From JAOTWJ01 sp036398175 (GTDB lineage: Bacteria > Gemmatimonadota > Gemmatimonadetes > Gemmatimonadales > GWC2-71-9): a stretch of DNA of 24,173 bases. The notes under the pieces are model-generated. The model was not told where the DNA came from. It searched no databases and was given only the letters and a program-made list of their open reading frames with translations. The stretch spans positions 1-24,173 of the forward strand of contig DASWHL010000070.1 in the NCBI GenBank assembly GCA_036398175.1, read 5' to 3'. Made by a program: the position numbers and the translations under genes. Below, piece by piece: positions 1 through 6,843 of this stretch (position 1 is the stretch's first letter; each line of letters opens with the position of its first letter).

Positions 1-1833
1 GAGCCGCCAGGCAACGGCCGCCGACGGGAACGTCCCCCACTGATTCCCGGGGCCGAACTTGGAGGATCCGTCCGTCCGGACGCTGGCCGTGAGCAGGTAG
101 CGGTCCCGGAACGAGTAGTTGGCCCGACCGAACCAGGACGCCAGCTTGGCCTCGTCCACGGTGAGCTCCGTTCGATAGAGGCCCGCCGTCGGGATCCCGT
201 CGGCGCCGAGCTCGTTGGAGCTGAGCACCTGCGCCTCGAAGAACGGATTGTCCTGGCGGCGCTGCGTGTACGCATACCCGCCCGTGAGCGTGAGCCCGTG
301 GCGGTTCCAGTTTCCGGCATACGTCAGGAAGCCGTCGAACAGCGTCCCGAGCTCGGTCGGGTTCGACCGATTGACCGTTCCGTTGAACCCCCGGTTGACC
401 TGGTTCTTGTTGTTGTTCGGCGCGAAGAACCGCCGCTCCGCGCTGGTCACCACGTAGCCCACCCGGGTGGTGGCCGTCAGCCCGTGCAGGAACGGGACGG
501 CGTACTCGCCCGTCACGTTCCCGATGCTCCGGTACGTGGTGCCGTCGCTGGTCACCAGGTTGAGGTGGCCGATCGGGTTCACGGCCGCCAGCGGATCGTC
601 CCACTCGAAGTACCCGCCGTACACGCTGGTCGAGTCGAAGATGGGCTGCGTCGGCGCGTAGTTGTTGGCGGCGCCCACGACCAGGCCATCCGTGAACTGA
701 TCCTCGTTCCGGCTCCCGATCACGTTCGCCTGCAGGTTCAGGCGGTCGTCGAACAACAGCTGGTTGAAGGCCAGGTTCAGTGACAGGCGCTCGTTCCTGG
801 ACGCCCGGATCACGCCCTCCTGCGCGAGGTAGCCGAGGGACGCACGGAGACTGGTCGTCTCGCCGCCACCCGACACGACCACCGTGTGCTCCTGCCCGAC
901 CCCGGTCTGCTCGATCTCCCGAACCCAGTCCGTGGTGGCGTCCCCGAGATAGACCATCTGCGCGGGGGCGAATTCCTCGACGGCCTGGCGGAACTGGGTC
1001 GCGTTCAGGATGTCGGGCCGGCCGGCCACGGTCGAGCTCGACAGGGTCCCGGTGTACGAGAAGCCCCATCCGGCTCCGGCCGCGCCCTTGCCTCCCCTGG
1101 TCTCGATCAGGACCACGCCGTTCGCTCCCTGCGACCCGTAGATCGCGGTCGCCGACGCGTCCTTCAGGACGGTGAATGACGCAATGTCCTCGGGATTCAG
1201 GAAGTTCAGCGGATTACGACCGGCCGAGAGGCCCCCACCCACGGGCACCGGCACGCCGTCAATGACATAGAGCGGCTCGTTGCTGCTGGTGATGGACGTC
1301 CCGCCGCGGATGCGGATGGACATGCCGCCCCCCGGCTCGCCGCCGTTCGCTTCGGTGACCTGCACGCCGGCCACCTTGCCCCGGATCAGCTCCTCGGGGG
1401 CGACGACGCGGCCGGTGTTGAACGTCTCGGCCGGCACTTCCGCCACGACGCCGGTCACGTCCCGTTTTTCCTGTTCGCCGTAGCCGGTCACCACGACCGC
1501 GTCGAGCTCGAAGGCCACGGCTTGCATTTCGAGGTCGCGCATGGTGGTCTGGCCCGCCGCGACGGCGATCGTGTCCAGCACCGCGCGATACCCCACGAGA
1601 TTCGCGCGGAGCACCTGCGTCCCGGCGCCCACGCCGGTGACGGCGTAGCGACCATCGGCGTCGCTCCGCGTGCTGCGATCGGCCACCCGCACGGCCACGA
1701 AGGGCAGAGGTTGTCGTGTTTCCGCGTTGATGATCCGTCCGCTGACGGTACCGGTCGCTTGTGCGGCGAGCTGACCCGCAGCCGCGGCGGTCGCGAGGAG
1801 GACGAGGACGAACACTGATCGAACCCTGAGCAT
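1..1833 (-). CDS. SusC/RagA-family TonB-dependent outer-membrane receptor, N-terminal 611 residues (cut by window edge)
   Basis: Reading the minus strand from the ATG at 1833-1831 gives an open frame to base 1. The protein starts with a signal peptide (MLRVRSVFVLVLLATAAAAG, cleavage probably near residues 19-26). Next come a carboxypeptidase-regulatory-like beta-sandwich (about 28-103), a TonB-box-like LDAVVVTGYG (110-119) and a plug domain (about 120-250). The plug carries the SusC hallmarks LYVIDGVPV (188-196) and LKDASATAIYGSQGANGV (223-240). The beta-barrel begins after about 255; near the edge is the typical TDGSSKFGPGNQWGTFPS. Family knowledge: SusC proteins take up oligosaccharides or peptides across the outer membrane with a SusD lipoprotein, whose gene would lie to the left, outside the window. 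The substrate cannot be told. A weak GGGG precedes the start by about 8 nt. The gene is divergent from the exporter operon. Confidence 0.95.
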   Translation of the reverse strand, partial: MLRVRSVFVLVLLATAAAAGQLAAQATGTVSGRIINAETRQPLPFVAVRVADRSTRSDADGRYAVTGVGAGTQVLRANLVGYRAVLDTIAVAAGQTTMRDLEMQAVAFELDAVVVTGYGEQEKRDVTGVVAEVPAETFNTGRVVAPEELIRGKVAGVQVTEANGGEPGGGMSIRIRGGTSITSSNEPLYVIDGVPVPVGGGLSAGRNPLNFLNPEDIASFTVLKDASATAIYGSQGANGVVLIETRGGKGAAGAGWGFSYTGTLSSSTVAGRPDILNATQFRQAVEEFAPAQMVYLGDATTDWVREIEQTGVGQEHTVVVSGGGETTSLRASLGYLAQEGVIRASRNERLSLNLAFNQLLFDDRLNLQANVIGSRNEDQFTDGLVVGAANNYAPTQPIFDSTSVYGGYFEWDDPLAAVNPIGHLNLVTSDGTTYRSIGNVTGEYAVPFLHGLTATTRVGYVVTSAERRFFAPNNNKNQVNRGFNGTVNRSNPTELGTLFDGFLTYAGNWNRHGLTLTGGYAYTQRRQDNPFFEAQVLSSNELGADGIPTAGLYRTELTVDEAKLASWFGRANYSFRDRYLLTASVRTDGSSKFGPGNQWGTFPSAAVAWRL

Positions 1834-2205
1834 GGACGTGCCCCAGCGTGAAGGACGCTCCCGCCCGTGGCAACCGGACGCGAACACGGGTCGAGTTGGT
1901 GGGGAAGTCGTCCCGAGTCGGGACGGAGGTCCCACCATTACAATGAATGACCGTCAGAAATTAGGCAATACCCGTGAAGAACGGATGAACGGTGGCTGAA
2001 CCTTCGCCGACCGCCCTCCTCGGCGACAGGCCCCGCACTGGCAGGAAGGGGTCGCGAACTCTGGCCCATCGGGGCCGGGACCCGTCCCAGAACCGGACAC
2101 TTGCTTCCCAATAGCGAACGGGACCCTGCCGTTCCCCGACAGGTTCACCACATCCAACTCCAGTTGCGACAGGCGGTTCCAGTCTCGCTTGCCGGGGAAT
2201 GAACC
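1834..2205. promoter_or_regulatory. divergent intergenic region, probable promoters of both units
   Basis: This 372-bp gap separates the starts of the SusC-like gene (minus) and the adaptor operon (plus), so both promoters should lie here. It holds an AT-richer patch at about 1935-1974 within GC-rich flanks. The patch includes TACAAT (1940-1945, plus), one base from the sigma-70 -10 consensus, but with no convincing -35 box at the right distance. The 1910-1926 inverted repeat lies beside it. A GGGGA at 2194-2198 is the likely ribosome site of the adaptor gene, 7 nt before ATG 2206. I see no small gene in the gap. The promoter assignment is weak. Confidence 0.35.
1910..1926. promoter_or_regulatory. 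17-bp near-perfect palindrome, candidate operator
   Basis: CGTCCCGA-G-TCGGGACG reads as 8-bp arms around one central base. It lies 77-93 bp upstream of the SusC-like start and next to the AT-rich patch. A second, shorter copy of the same GGGAC/GTCCC arms occurs at 2077-2088 (GGGAC-CC-GTCCC). A dimeric repressor or response regulator site is plausible. As RNA it could form a 6-bp stem with a 5-nt loop, but no T-run follows, so a terminator is unlikely. No regulator gene is visible in the window. Confidence 0.4.
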
Positions 2206-3495
2206 ATGCATTCTCCCGGACGGACTCTCACGTCGGATTGCCCGGTGGACATCCCCCGCCCACAGAAGGACAAGAAGAAGAAAGCCTACCTCTATGGGGG
2301 CCTGGGCGTCGCCGCCGTCGTGCTCATCACGGTCGCTGTGGGGTCGCTCGAACCTGCGGCCCCGTCCGTCAGCCGCGCCACGGTCTTCCCGGATTCCGTG
2401 CGGCGCGGGACGATGCTGATCCAGGTCCGCGGACCGGGAACGCTCGTGCCCGAGCAGATCCGCTGGATCTCCGCGCTGACCGCCGGCCGGGTGGAGCGCA
2501 AGCTGGTCCAGCCCGGGACGATGGTCGAGCCGAACACGGTCATTCTCGAGATGAGCAACCCGGACGTACAGCTCGAGGCGCTCGAGGCGGAGCGACAGCT
2601 CAGCGCCGCACAGTCGCAGTTGGTGAACCTGAGCGGTACGCTCGAAACCCAGCTGCTCAATCAGCAGGGCGCGATCGCCACCATCGAGGCGCAGCTCGGG
2701 GAAGGACGCCGCGCGGCCATTGCGGCCGAGTCCCTGTCCCAGCGCGGATTGATCTCGACGTTCGAGCTGGAGAACGCGCGGGAACGGGCCAAGGAGCTGG
2801 AAACGCGCGTCAAGATCGAGCACGAGCGCCTGAAGGTGATGGACGAGAGCATGAAAGCGCAGGTGGTGACGCAGGAGGGCCAGGTGGAGCGGATGGAAGC
2901 CATCGTGGCATTCCAGCGCCAGCGCCTGGCCTCGATGCGGGTGCGCGCCGGCACGTCCGGCGTACTCCAGGACCTGCCACTGGAAGAGGGACAGTGGGTC
3001 CTCTCCGGGCAGACCCTGGCGCGGGTCGTCCAGCCGGAGCGCCTGAAGGCGGTCCTCCGGATCCCGGAAGTCCAGGCCCGCGACGTGGCCCTCGGGCAGT
3101 TGGCGTTCATTGACACGCGCAGCGACACGATCCCCGGGCACGTGACCCGCATTGACCCGGCCTCGCTCAACGGTACGGTCGCCGTGGATGTCTCACTGGA
3201 CGTGGACACGCTGCCGCGCGGCGCCCGGCCGGATCTCAGCGTGGACGGGACCATCGAGGTGGCCCGGCTCGACGACGCGCTGTTCACGGGCCGGCCCGCG
3301 TTCGGTCAGGCGCGCAGCACAGTGCAGCTGTTCAAGGTGGTGGACGGAGGCTCCGCGGCGCTGCGGACCACCGTGCAGTTGGGCCTCGCCTCGGTGAACG
3401 CCGTCCAGATCCTGGGCGGTCTCGAGGTGGGAGATATCGTCATTCTGTCCGACATGTCGCAGTGGGATAACGTGGACCGCGTACGCCTTCGCTAG
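2206..3495 (+). CDS. HlyD/MacA-type periplasmic adaptor (membrane fusion) protein
   Basis: This 429-residue protein has the adaptor layout. A lysine-rich cytoplasmic N-terminus (KDKKKK, 21-26) is followed by one membrane anchor (about 28-48). A lipoyl-like half around 85-115 contains TAGRVERKLVQPGTMVEPN. A long alpha-helical hairpin, probably coiled coil, spans about 118-245, and the second lipoyl half is at about 246-275 (AGTSGVLQDLPLEEGQWV). Beta-barrel and membrane-proximal domains reach the end. Adaptors of this class link an inner-membrane ABC permease to an outer-membrane channel; the gene directly before an ATPase and permease fits that role. Start: ATG 2206 has GGGGA 7 nt upstream. 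A GTG at 2245 would give an N-terminus VDIPRPQKDK, but no good ribosome site precedes it. No TolC-like partner is present. Confidence 0.93.
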   Translation: MHSPGRTLTSDCPVDIPRPQKDKKKKAYLYGGLGVAAVVLITVAVGSLEPAAPSVSRATVFPDSVRRGTMLIQVRGPGTLVPEQIRWISALTAGRVERKLVQPGTMVEPNTVILEMSNPDVQLEALEAERQLSAAQSQLVNLSGTLETQLLNQQGAIATIEAQLGEGRRAAIAAESLSQRGLISTFELENARERAKELETRVKIEHERLKVMDESMKAQVVTQEGQVERMEAIVAFQRQRLASMRVRAGTSGVLQDLPLEEGQWVLSGQTLARVVQPERLKAVLRIPEVQARDVALGQLAFIDTRSDTIPGHVTRIDPASLNGTVAVDVSLDVDTLPRGARPDLSVDGTIEVARLDDALFTGRPAFGQARSTVQLFKVVDGGSAALRTTVQLGLASVNAVQILGGLEVGDIVILSDMSQWDNVDRVRLR

Positions 3496-3505
3496 GAGCG
3501 CCGAG

Positions 3506-4243
3506 ATGGGAAGCAACGGAAAGCCGCTGATTCGCCTCGAGGGAATCAAGAAGGTGTTCTACACGGACGAGGTGGAGACTCACGCCCTGTCCGACGTGCA
3601 CCTCGACATTCGTGAAGGCGAGTACATCGCGATCGCGGGACCTTCGGGCTGCGGCAAGACGACGCTGCTGTCGCTGCTGGGCCTGCTCGACAGCCCGACC
3701 GGGGGTGAGTACACGCTGGCCGGCGAGTCGGTGGCCGGCCTCGACGCGTCGCAGCGGGCGTACATCCGGAACCGCCAGATCGGCTTCGTGTTCCAGGCGT
3801 TCAATCTGATCGGCGACCTCACCGTGTACGAGAACGTCGAGCTGCCGCTCACGTACCGGAAGATGCCCGCGGCCGAGCGCAAGGAGCGCGTGCACTCCGC
3901 GCTCGAGCGCGTGGGGATGGCGCATCGCGTGAAGCACTATCCCGCCCAGCTCTCGGGCGGCCAGCAGCAGCGGGTGGCCGTGGCCCGCGCCATTGGCGGC
4001 AAGCCGGCCATCCTGCTCGCCGACGAGCCCACCGGGAACCTCGACTCCAAGAACGGCGAGTCCGTGATGGGCCTGCTCAAGGAGCTGCACGGCGAGGGCT
4101 CGACCATCTGCATGGTGACGCACGACCCGCGCTACGCCGAGCATGCCGAGCGCACGGTCCATCTGTTCGACGGTCGGGTGGTGCGCGACGAGTCGAGCGA
4201 GGCGGCGAAGGAGCTGCACGAAAGCGGGTTCGACATCGAATAG
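3506..4243 (+). CDS. ABC transporter ATPase, MacB/LolD-type
   Basis: A complete 245-residue nucleotide-binding subunit. It has Walker A GPSGCGKT (45-52), Q-loop Gln97 in GFVFQAFNL, signature LSGGQQQR (149-156), Walker B ILLADEP (169-175) with catalytic Glu174, D-loop NLDS (178-181) and switch His206 in MVTHD. The MacB/LolD/FtsE class drives conformational work in the periplasm rather than classic substrate translocation. It starts 10 nt after the adaptor stop; GGAG at 3495-3498 overlaps that stop and serves as ribosome site. The first permease follows after 20 nt. It is the only ATPase in the window, next to at least nine permease genes, so it may serve several of them; that sharing is inference. 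Confidence 0.96.
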   Translation: MGSNGKPLIRLEGIKKVFYTDEVETHALSDVHLDIREGEYIAIAGPSGCGKTTLLSLLGLLDSPTGGEYTLAGESVAGLDASQRAYIRNRQIGFVFQAFNLIGDLTVYENVELPLTYRKMPAAERKERVHSALERVGMAHRVKHYPAQLSGGQQQRVAVARAIGGKPAILLADEPTGNLDSKNGESVMGLLKELHGEGSTICMVTHDPRYAEHAERTVHLFDGRVVRDESSEAAKELHESGFDIE

Positions 4244-4263
4244 CCCACAGAAAGGCCGCGGTC

Positions 4264-6690
4264 ATGACCGACCTGCGCGTCGCGCTCCGGCAGTTGGCCG
4301 CCCGCCCCGCCTTCACGGCGCTCGCGGTGGTCACGCTGGCCCTCGGCATCGGTGCCACGACCACCATCTTCTCCGTGGTGGACCACCTGATGCTCCGGGA
4401 CCTGCCGTTTCCCGAGGCCGACCGGATCGTCACGCTCTGGCAAGCGAACGCGCGGGAAGGCAACCCGCGCGACGACGTCGCCCCGGGCAACTACTTCGAC
4501 TGGAAAGAGCGCGCCGGCACGTTTGCGGCGATGGGCGCGGCCGAGCCGTACAGCCTCGACCTCACGGGTGACGGCCGCCCCGAGGTCATCCTCGCCAACC
4601 TGGTCACCGACGGCTTCTTCGACGCGCTCGGCGTCCAGCCCACCGCGGGGCGCCTGCTCCAGCCCGAGGACTTCCGACCGAACGCGGGTTCGGTGGCCGT
4701 GGTGGGCTGGGGACTGTGGCAGCGCCGGTTTGGTGCCGATCCCGCGCTCGTCGGCCGAGCCGTGCTCCTCGACGGGCGACCCACCACGATCGTGGGGATC
4801 CTCCCGCGCGACCTGGACCTCGGGCTCGGTTACACCTACGCGCGCCGCGACCTCTGGGTGCCCAAGCAGCTGGAAGGGTGGGAGCGCACGTCCCGCAGCA
4901 GCTCGTGGTGGACGGTGGTCGGCCGCCTGGCCCCTGGCGCGACGCTGGGCCAGGCGCAGGCCGACATGGACCGCGTGGCCCGCGTGCTGGCCGACGAGTA
5001 CCCCGCCACCAATCAGGGCATCGGCGTCACCGTGCTTCCGATCCGGGAGCATCTCGTGGGCGCCGCCCGACCCACGCTCCTGCTGCTCGGCGCGGGCGTG
5101 GGGCTCGTGCTGCTCCTCGCCTGCCTCAACGTGGCCAACCTCCTGCTCGCGCGCGGCGCGGATCGGGCCCGCGAGCTGGCCGTGCGGGCCGCCATTGGCG
5201 CCGGCCGCGGGCGACTGATCGCCCAGCTGCTCGCCGAGAGCATGATCCTCGCTGTAGCCGGCGCGGCGGCGGGCGTGGCGCTCGCGTTCTGGACCGTGGA
5301 TCTGGTCAAGGCCGTGGCGCCGGGCGACATCCCGCGGTTCGAGACCGTGACGGTGAACCTGCGGGTGCTCGGATTCGGGGTGGCACTGGCCGTCGGGACC
5401 GCCCTGGTGTTCGGTCTCGCCCCCGCGCTTCGCCTCTCCCGACCCGACGTGCGCGAAGTCCTGAACGAGGGACGCGTCACGGCCGGCCGCGGCCGGCTGC
5501 GCGCCCGCCAGGCGCTCATCGTAGCCGAAACAGCGCTCGCCCTCACGCTCGTCGTGGGCGCCGCCCTGCTCCTCCGGAGCTTTGCCACGATCCTCGCGGT
5601 GGATCCGGGATTCCAGCGGGACCGGCTGCTGGCACTCCAGTTGTTCTACTGGGAGGACGACCACACGGCGCGGCACCGCGCGGAGTTCTTCGAGCGGACG
5701 CTGCGGAGCATCGAGACGTTGCCCGGCGTGCGATCCGCGGGGGCCGTGTCCGCGGCTCCCTTTCTGGCCGCCAACCTCGACATTCGGCGCACGTTCCGGA
5801 GCGTGGACGAACCGCCACCGCGACCGGGCGAAGAACCGCGGACGTACATCTCGACCGCCACCCCGACGTACTTCGCGACCATGGGCATCCCCCTGCTGCG
5901 GGGCCGCGTGTTCGACGACCGCGACCGGTTCGGGGCCCCGCCGGTGGCGATCATCAACGAGACGCTCCGCCGCCAGTACTTCCCGGACCGGGATCCCGTG
6001 GGCCGGCGCGTGACCGTGGGGGAGGCACCCGACGAGCACACGCCGCCCACCGTCATCGAGATCGTGGGAGTCGTGGGCGACGTGCGGCACACGGGGCTCG
6101 ATGCCGATCCCCGGCCCGAGATGTTCTTCGCGCAGGCCCAGAGCGGCAACGGCTCGATGACCTACTTCGTGCGGGCGTCGGGCGACCCCGCCACGCTGAT
6201 CCCCGCCGTGCAGCAGGCGGTCTGGGACGAAGCGCCGCTCCAGACGTTCTATCAGACCGGTACGCTCGACGCGCTCGTGAGCGCCACGCTCACGGGCCGC
6301 CGGTTCACGCTGCTACTCATCGGAGTGTTCGCCGCCATCGCGCTCCTGATGGCCGCCGTCGGCATCTACGGCGTCATCAGCTTCGCGGTGACGCAACGCA
6401 CCCACGAGGTGGGGATTCGCATGGCGCTCGGCGCCGATCGCTGGGCCGTCACGCGGATGATCCTGGGACAGGGCCTGGGCCTCGCGGCGGCCGGCGTAGC
6501 GATCGGGCTGTTGGTCACGGTCCTCGCGACCCCGCTGATGCGGGGCTTGCTGTTCGAGGTGTCACCCCGTGACGGCGTCGCCTTCGCGGCCGGCGTGGCG
6601 GCGCTGCTCGGCGCGGCTGCGCTGGCGAGCTGGCTCCCGACGCGTCGCGCCACGCGGATCAGCCCGGTGGAGGCCCTGCGCCATGAGTGA
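4264..6690 (+). CDS. ADOP-family duplicated FtsX/MacB-like ABC permease (P1)
   Basis: 808 residues in two MacB-like halves. The first half has a membrane helix with LGIGATTTIFSVV (27-39), a periplasmic MacB-core-like domain (about 45-265), and three more helices (about 268-296, 325-345, 367-390). The coupling loop RELAVRAAIGAGR lies at 303-315. The second half repeats this: helix about 415-440, periplasmic domain about 445-675 (NETLRRQYFPDRDPVG, 565-580), helices about 680-708, 735-755 and 772-792, and coupling loop THEVGIRMALGA (713-724). It ends in the family tail SPVEALRHE. One chain thus equals a permease dimer. It is nearest the ATPase, so it is the best candidate for that ATPase's permanent partner. 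AAAGG (4251-4255) lies 8 nt before the ATG. Substrate unknown; MacB- or Lol-like export are both possible. Confidence 0.93.
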   Translation: MTDLRVALRQLAARPAFTALAVVTLALGIGATTTIFSVVDHLMLRDLPFPEADRIVTLWQANAREGNPRDDVAPGNYFDWKERAGTFAAMGAAEPYSLDLTGDGRPEVILANLVTDGFFDALGVQPTAGRLLQPEDFRPNAGSVAVVGWGLWQRRFGADPALVGRAVLLDGRPTTIVGILPRDLDLGLGYTYARRDLWVPKQLEGWERTSRSSSWWTVVGRLAPGATLGQAQADMDRVARVLADEYPATNQGIGVTVLPIREHLVGAARPTLLLLGAGVGLVLLLACLNVANLLLARGADRARELAVRAAIGAGRGRLIAQLLAESMILAVAGAAAGVALAFWTVDLVKAVAPGDIPRFETVTVNLRVLGFGVALAVGTALVFGLAPALRLSRPDVREVLNEGRVTAGRGRLRARQALIVAETALALTLVVGAALLLRSFATILAVDPGFQRDRLLALQLFYWEDDHTARHRAEFFERTLRSIETLPGVRSAGAVSAAPFLAANLDIRRTFRSVDEPPPRPGEEPRTYISTATPTYFATMGIPLLRGRVFDDRDRFGAPPVAIINETLRRQYFPDRDPVGRRVTVGEAPDEHTPPTVIEIVGVVGDVRHTGLDADPRPEMFFAQAQSGNGSMTYFVRASGDPATLIPAVQQAVWDEAPLQTFYQTGTLDALVSATLTGRRFTLLLIGVFAAIALLMAAVGIYGVISFAVTQRTHEVGIRMALGADRWAVTRMILGQGLGLAAAGVAIGLLVTVLATPLMRGLLFEVSPRDGVAFAAGVAALLGAAALASWLPTRRATRISPVEALRHE

Positions 6691-6843
6691 CCTGCTGGCA
6701 GACCTCCGTCAGGCGCTGCGGTGGTGACGCTGGCCGTGGGGATCGGGGCCAACGCCCTGGCGACCGTGGGGCTCGTCGCGGCCTTCCTCCCCGCGCGCCG
6801 CGCCGCCCACCTCGATCCCGTGGAGGCGCTGCGTCATGACTGA
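6683..6843 (+). pseudogene. relic of an ADOP permease reduced to its two ends
   Basis: The ATG at 6683 overlaps the end of P1 by 8 nt, as at intact junctions, and reads MSDLLADLRQALR, a normal ADOP start. The frame then hits TGA at 6725-6727. From about 6715 the +1-shifted frame reads AAVVTLAVGIGAN, the first membrane helix of this family, and passes directly into FLPARRAAHLDPVEALRHD, the family C-terminus, ending at TGA 6841-6843. So about ten codons are lost, with a frameshift, before the helix. More than 700 codons are lost after it. The C-terminal piece most resembles that of P2. The downstream ATG (6836) overlap is preserved. Two deletions in a tandem repeat array explain it best; assembly collapse is the alternative. 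Confidence 0.88.

Noticed and set aside
298..783. Plus-strand open frames within 215-1818
   Set aside because: They are shadows of the minus-strand SusC-like gene, which shows a full signal peptide, regulatory domain and plug in one frame.
1910..1926. Inverted repeat as a transcription terminator
   Set aside because: It lies between divergent starts, has no T-run on either side and follows no gene end.
2245..2247. GTG 2245 as the adaptor start
   Set aside because: It would give a plausible N-terminus beginning at VDIPRP, but it has no good ribosome site, while ATG 2206 has GGGGA 7 nt upstream. It remains possible.
4132..6090. A 652-codon minus-strand open frame opposite P1
   Set aside because: Same antisense artefact of high GC third positions; no recognisable domain and no fitting ribosome site.
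6683..6727. A 14-codon gene after P1
   Set aside because: Its 13 matching residues are a normal ADOP N-terminus and the rest of the relic follows in another frame, so it is part of a pseudogene rather than a small gene.
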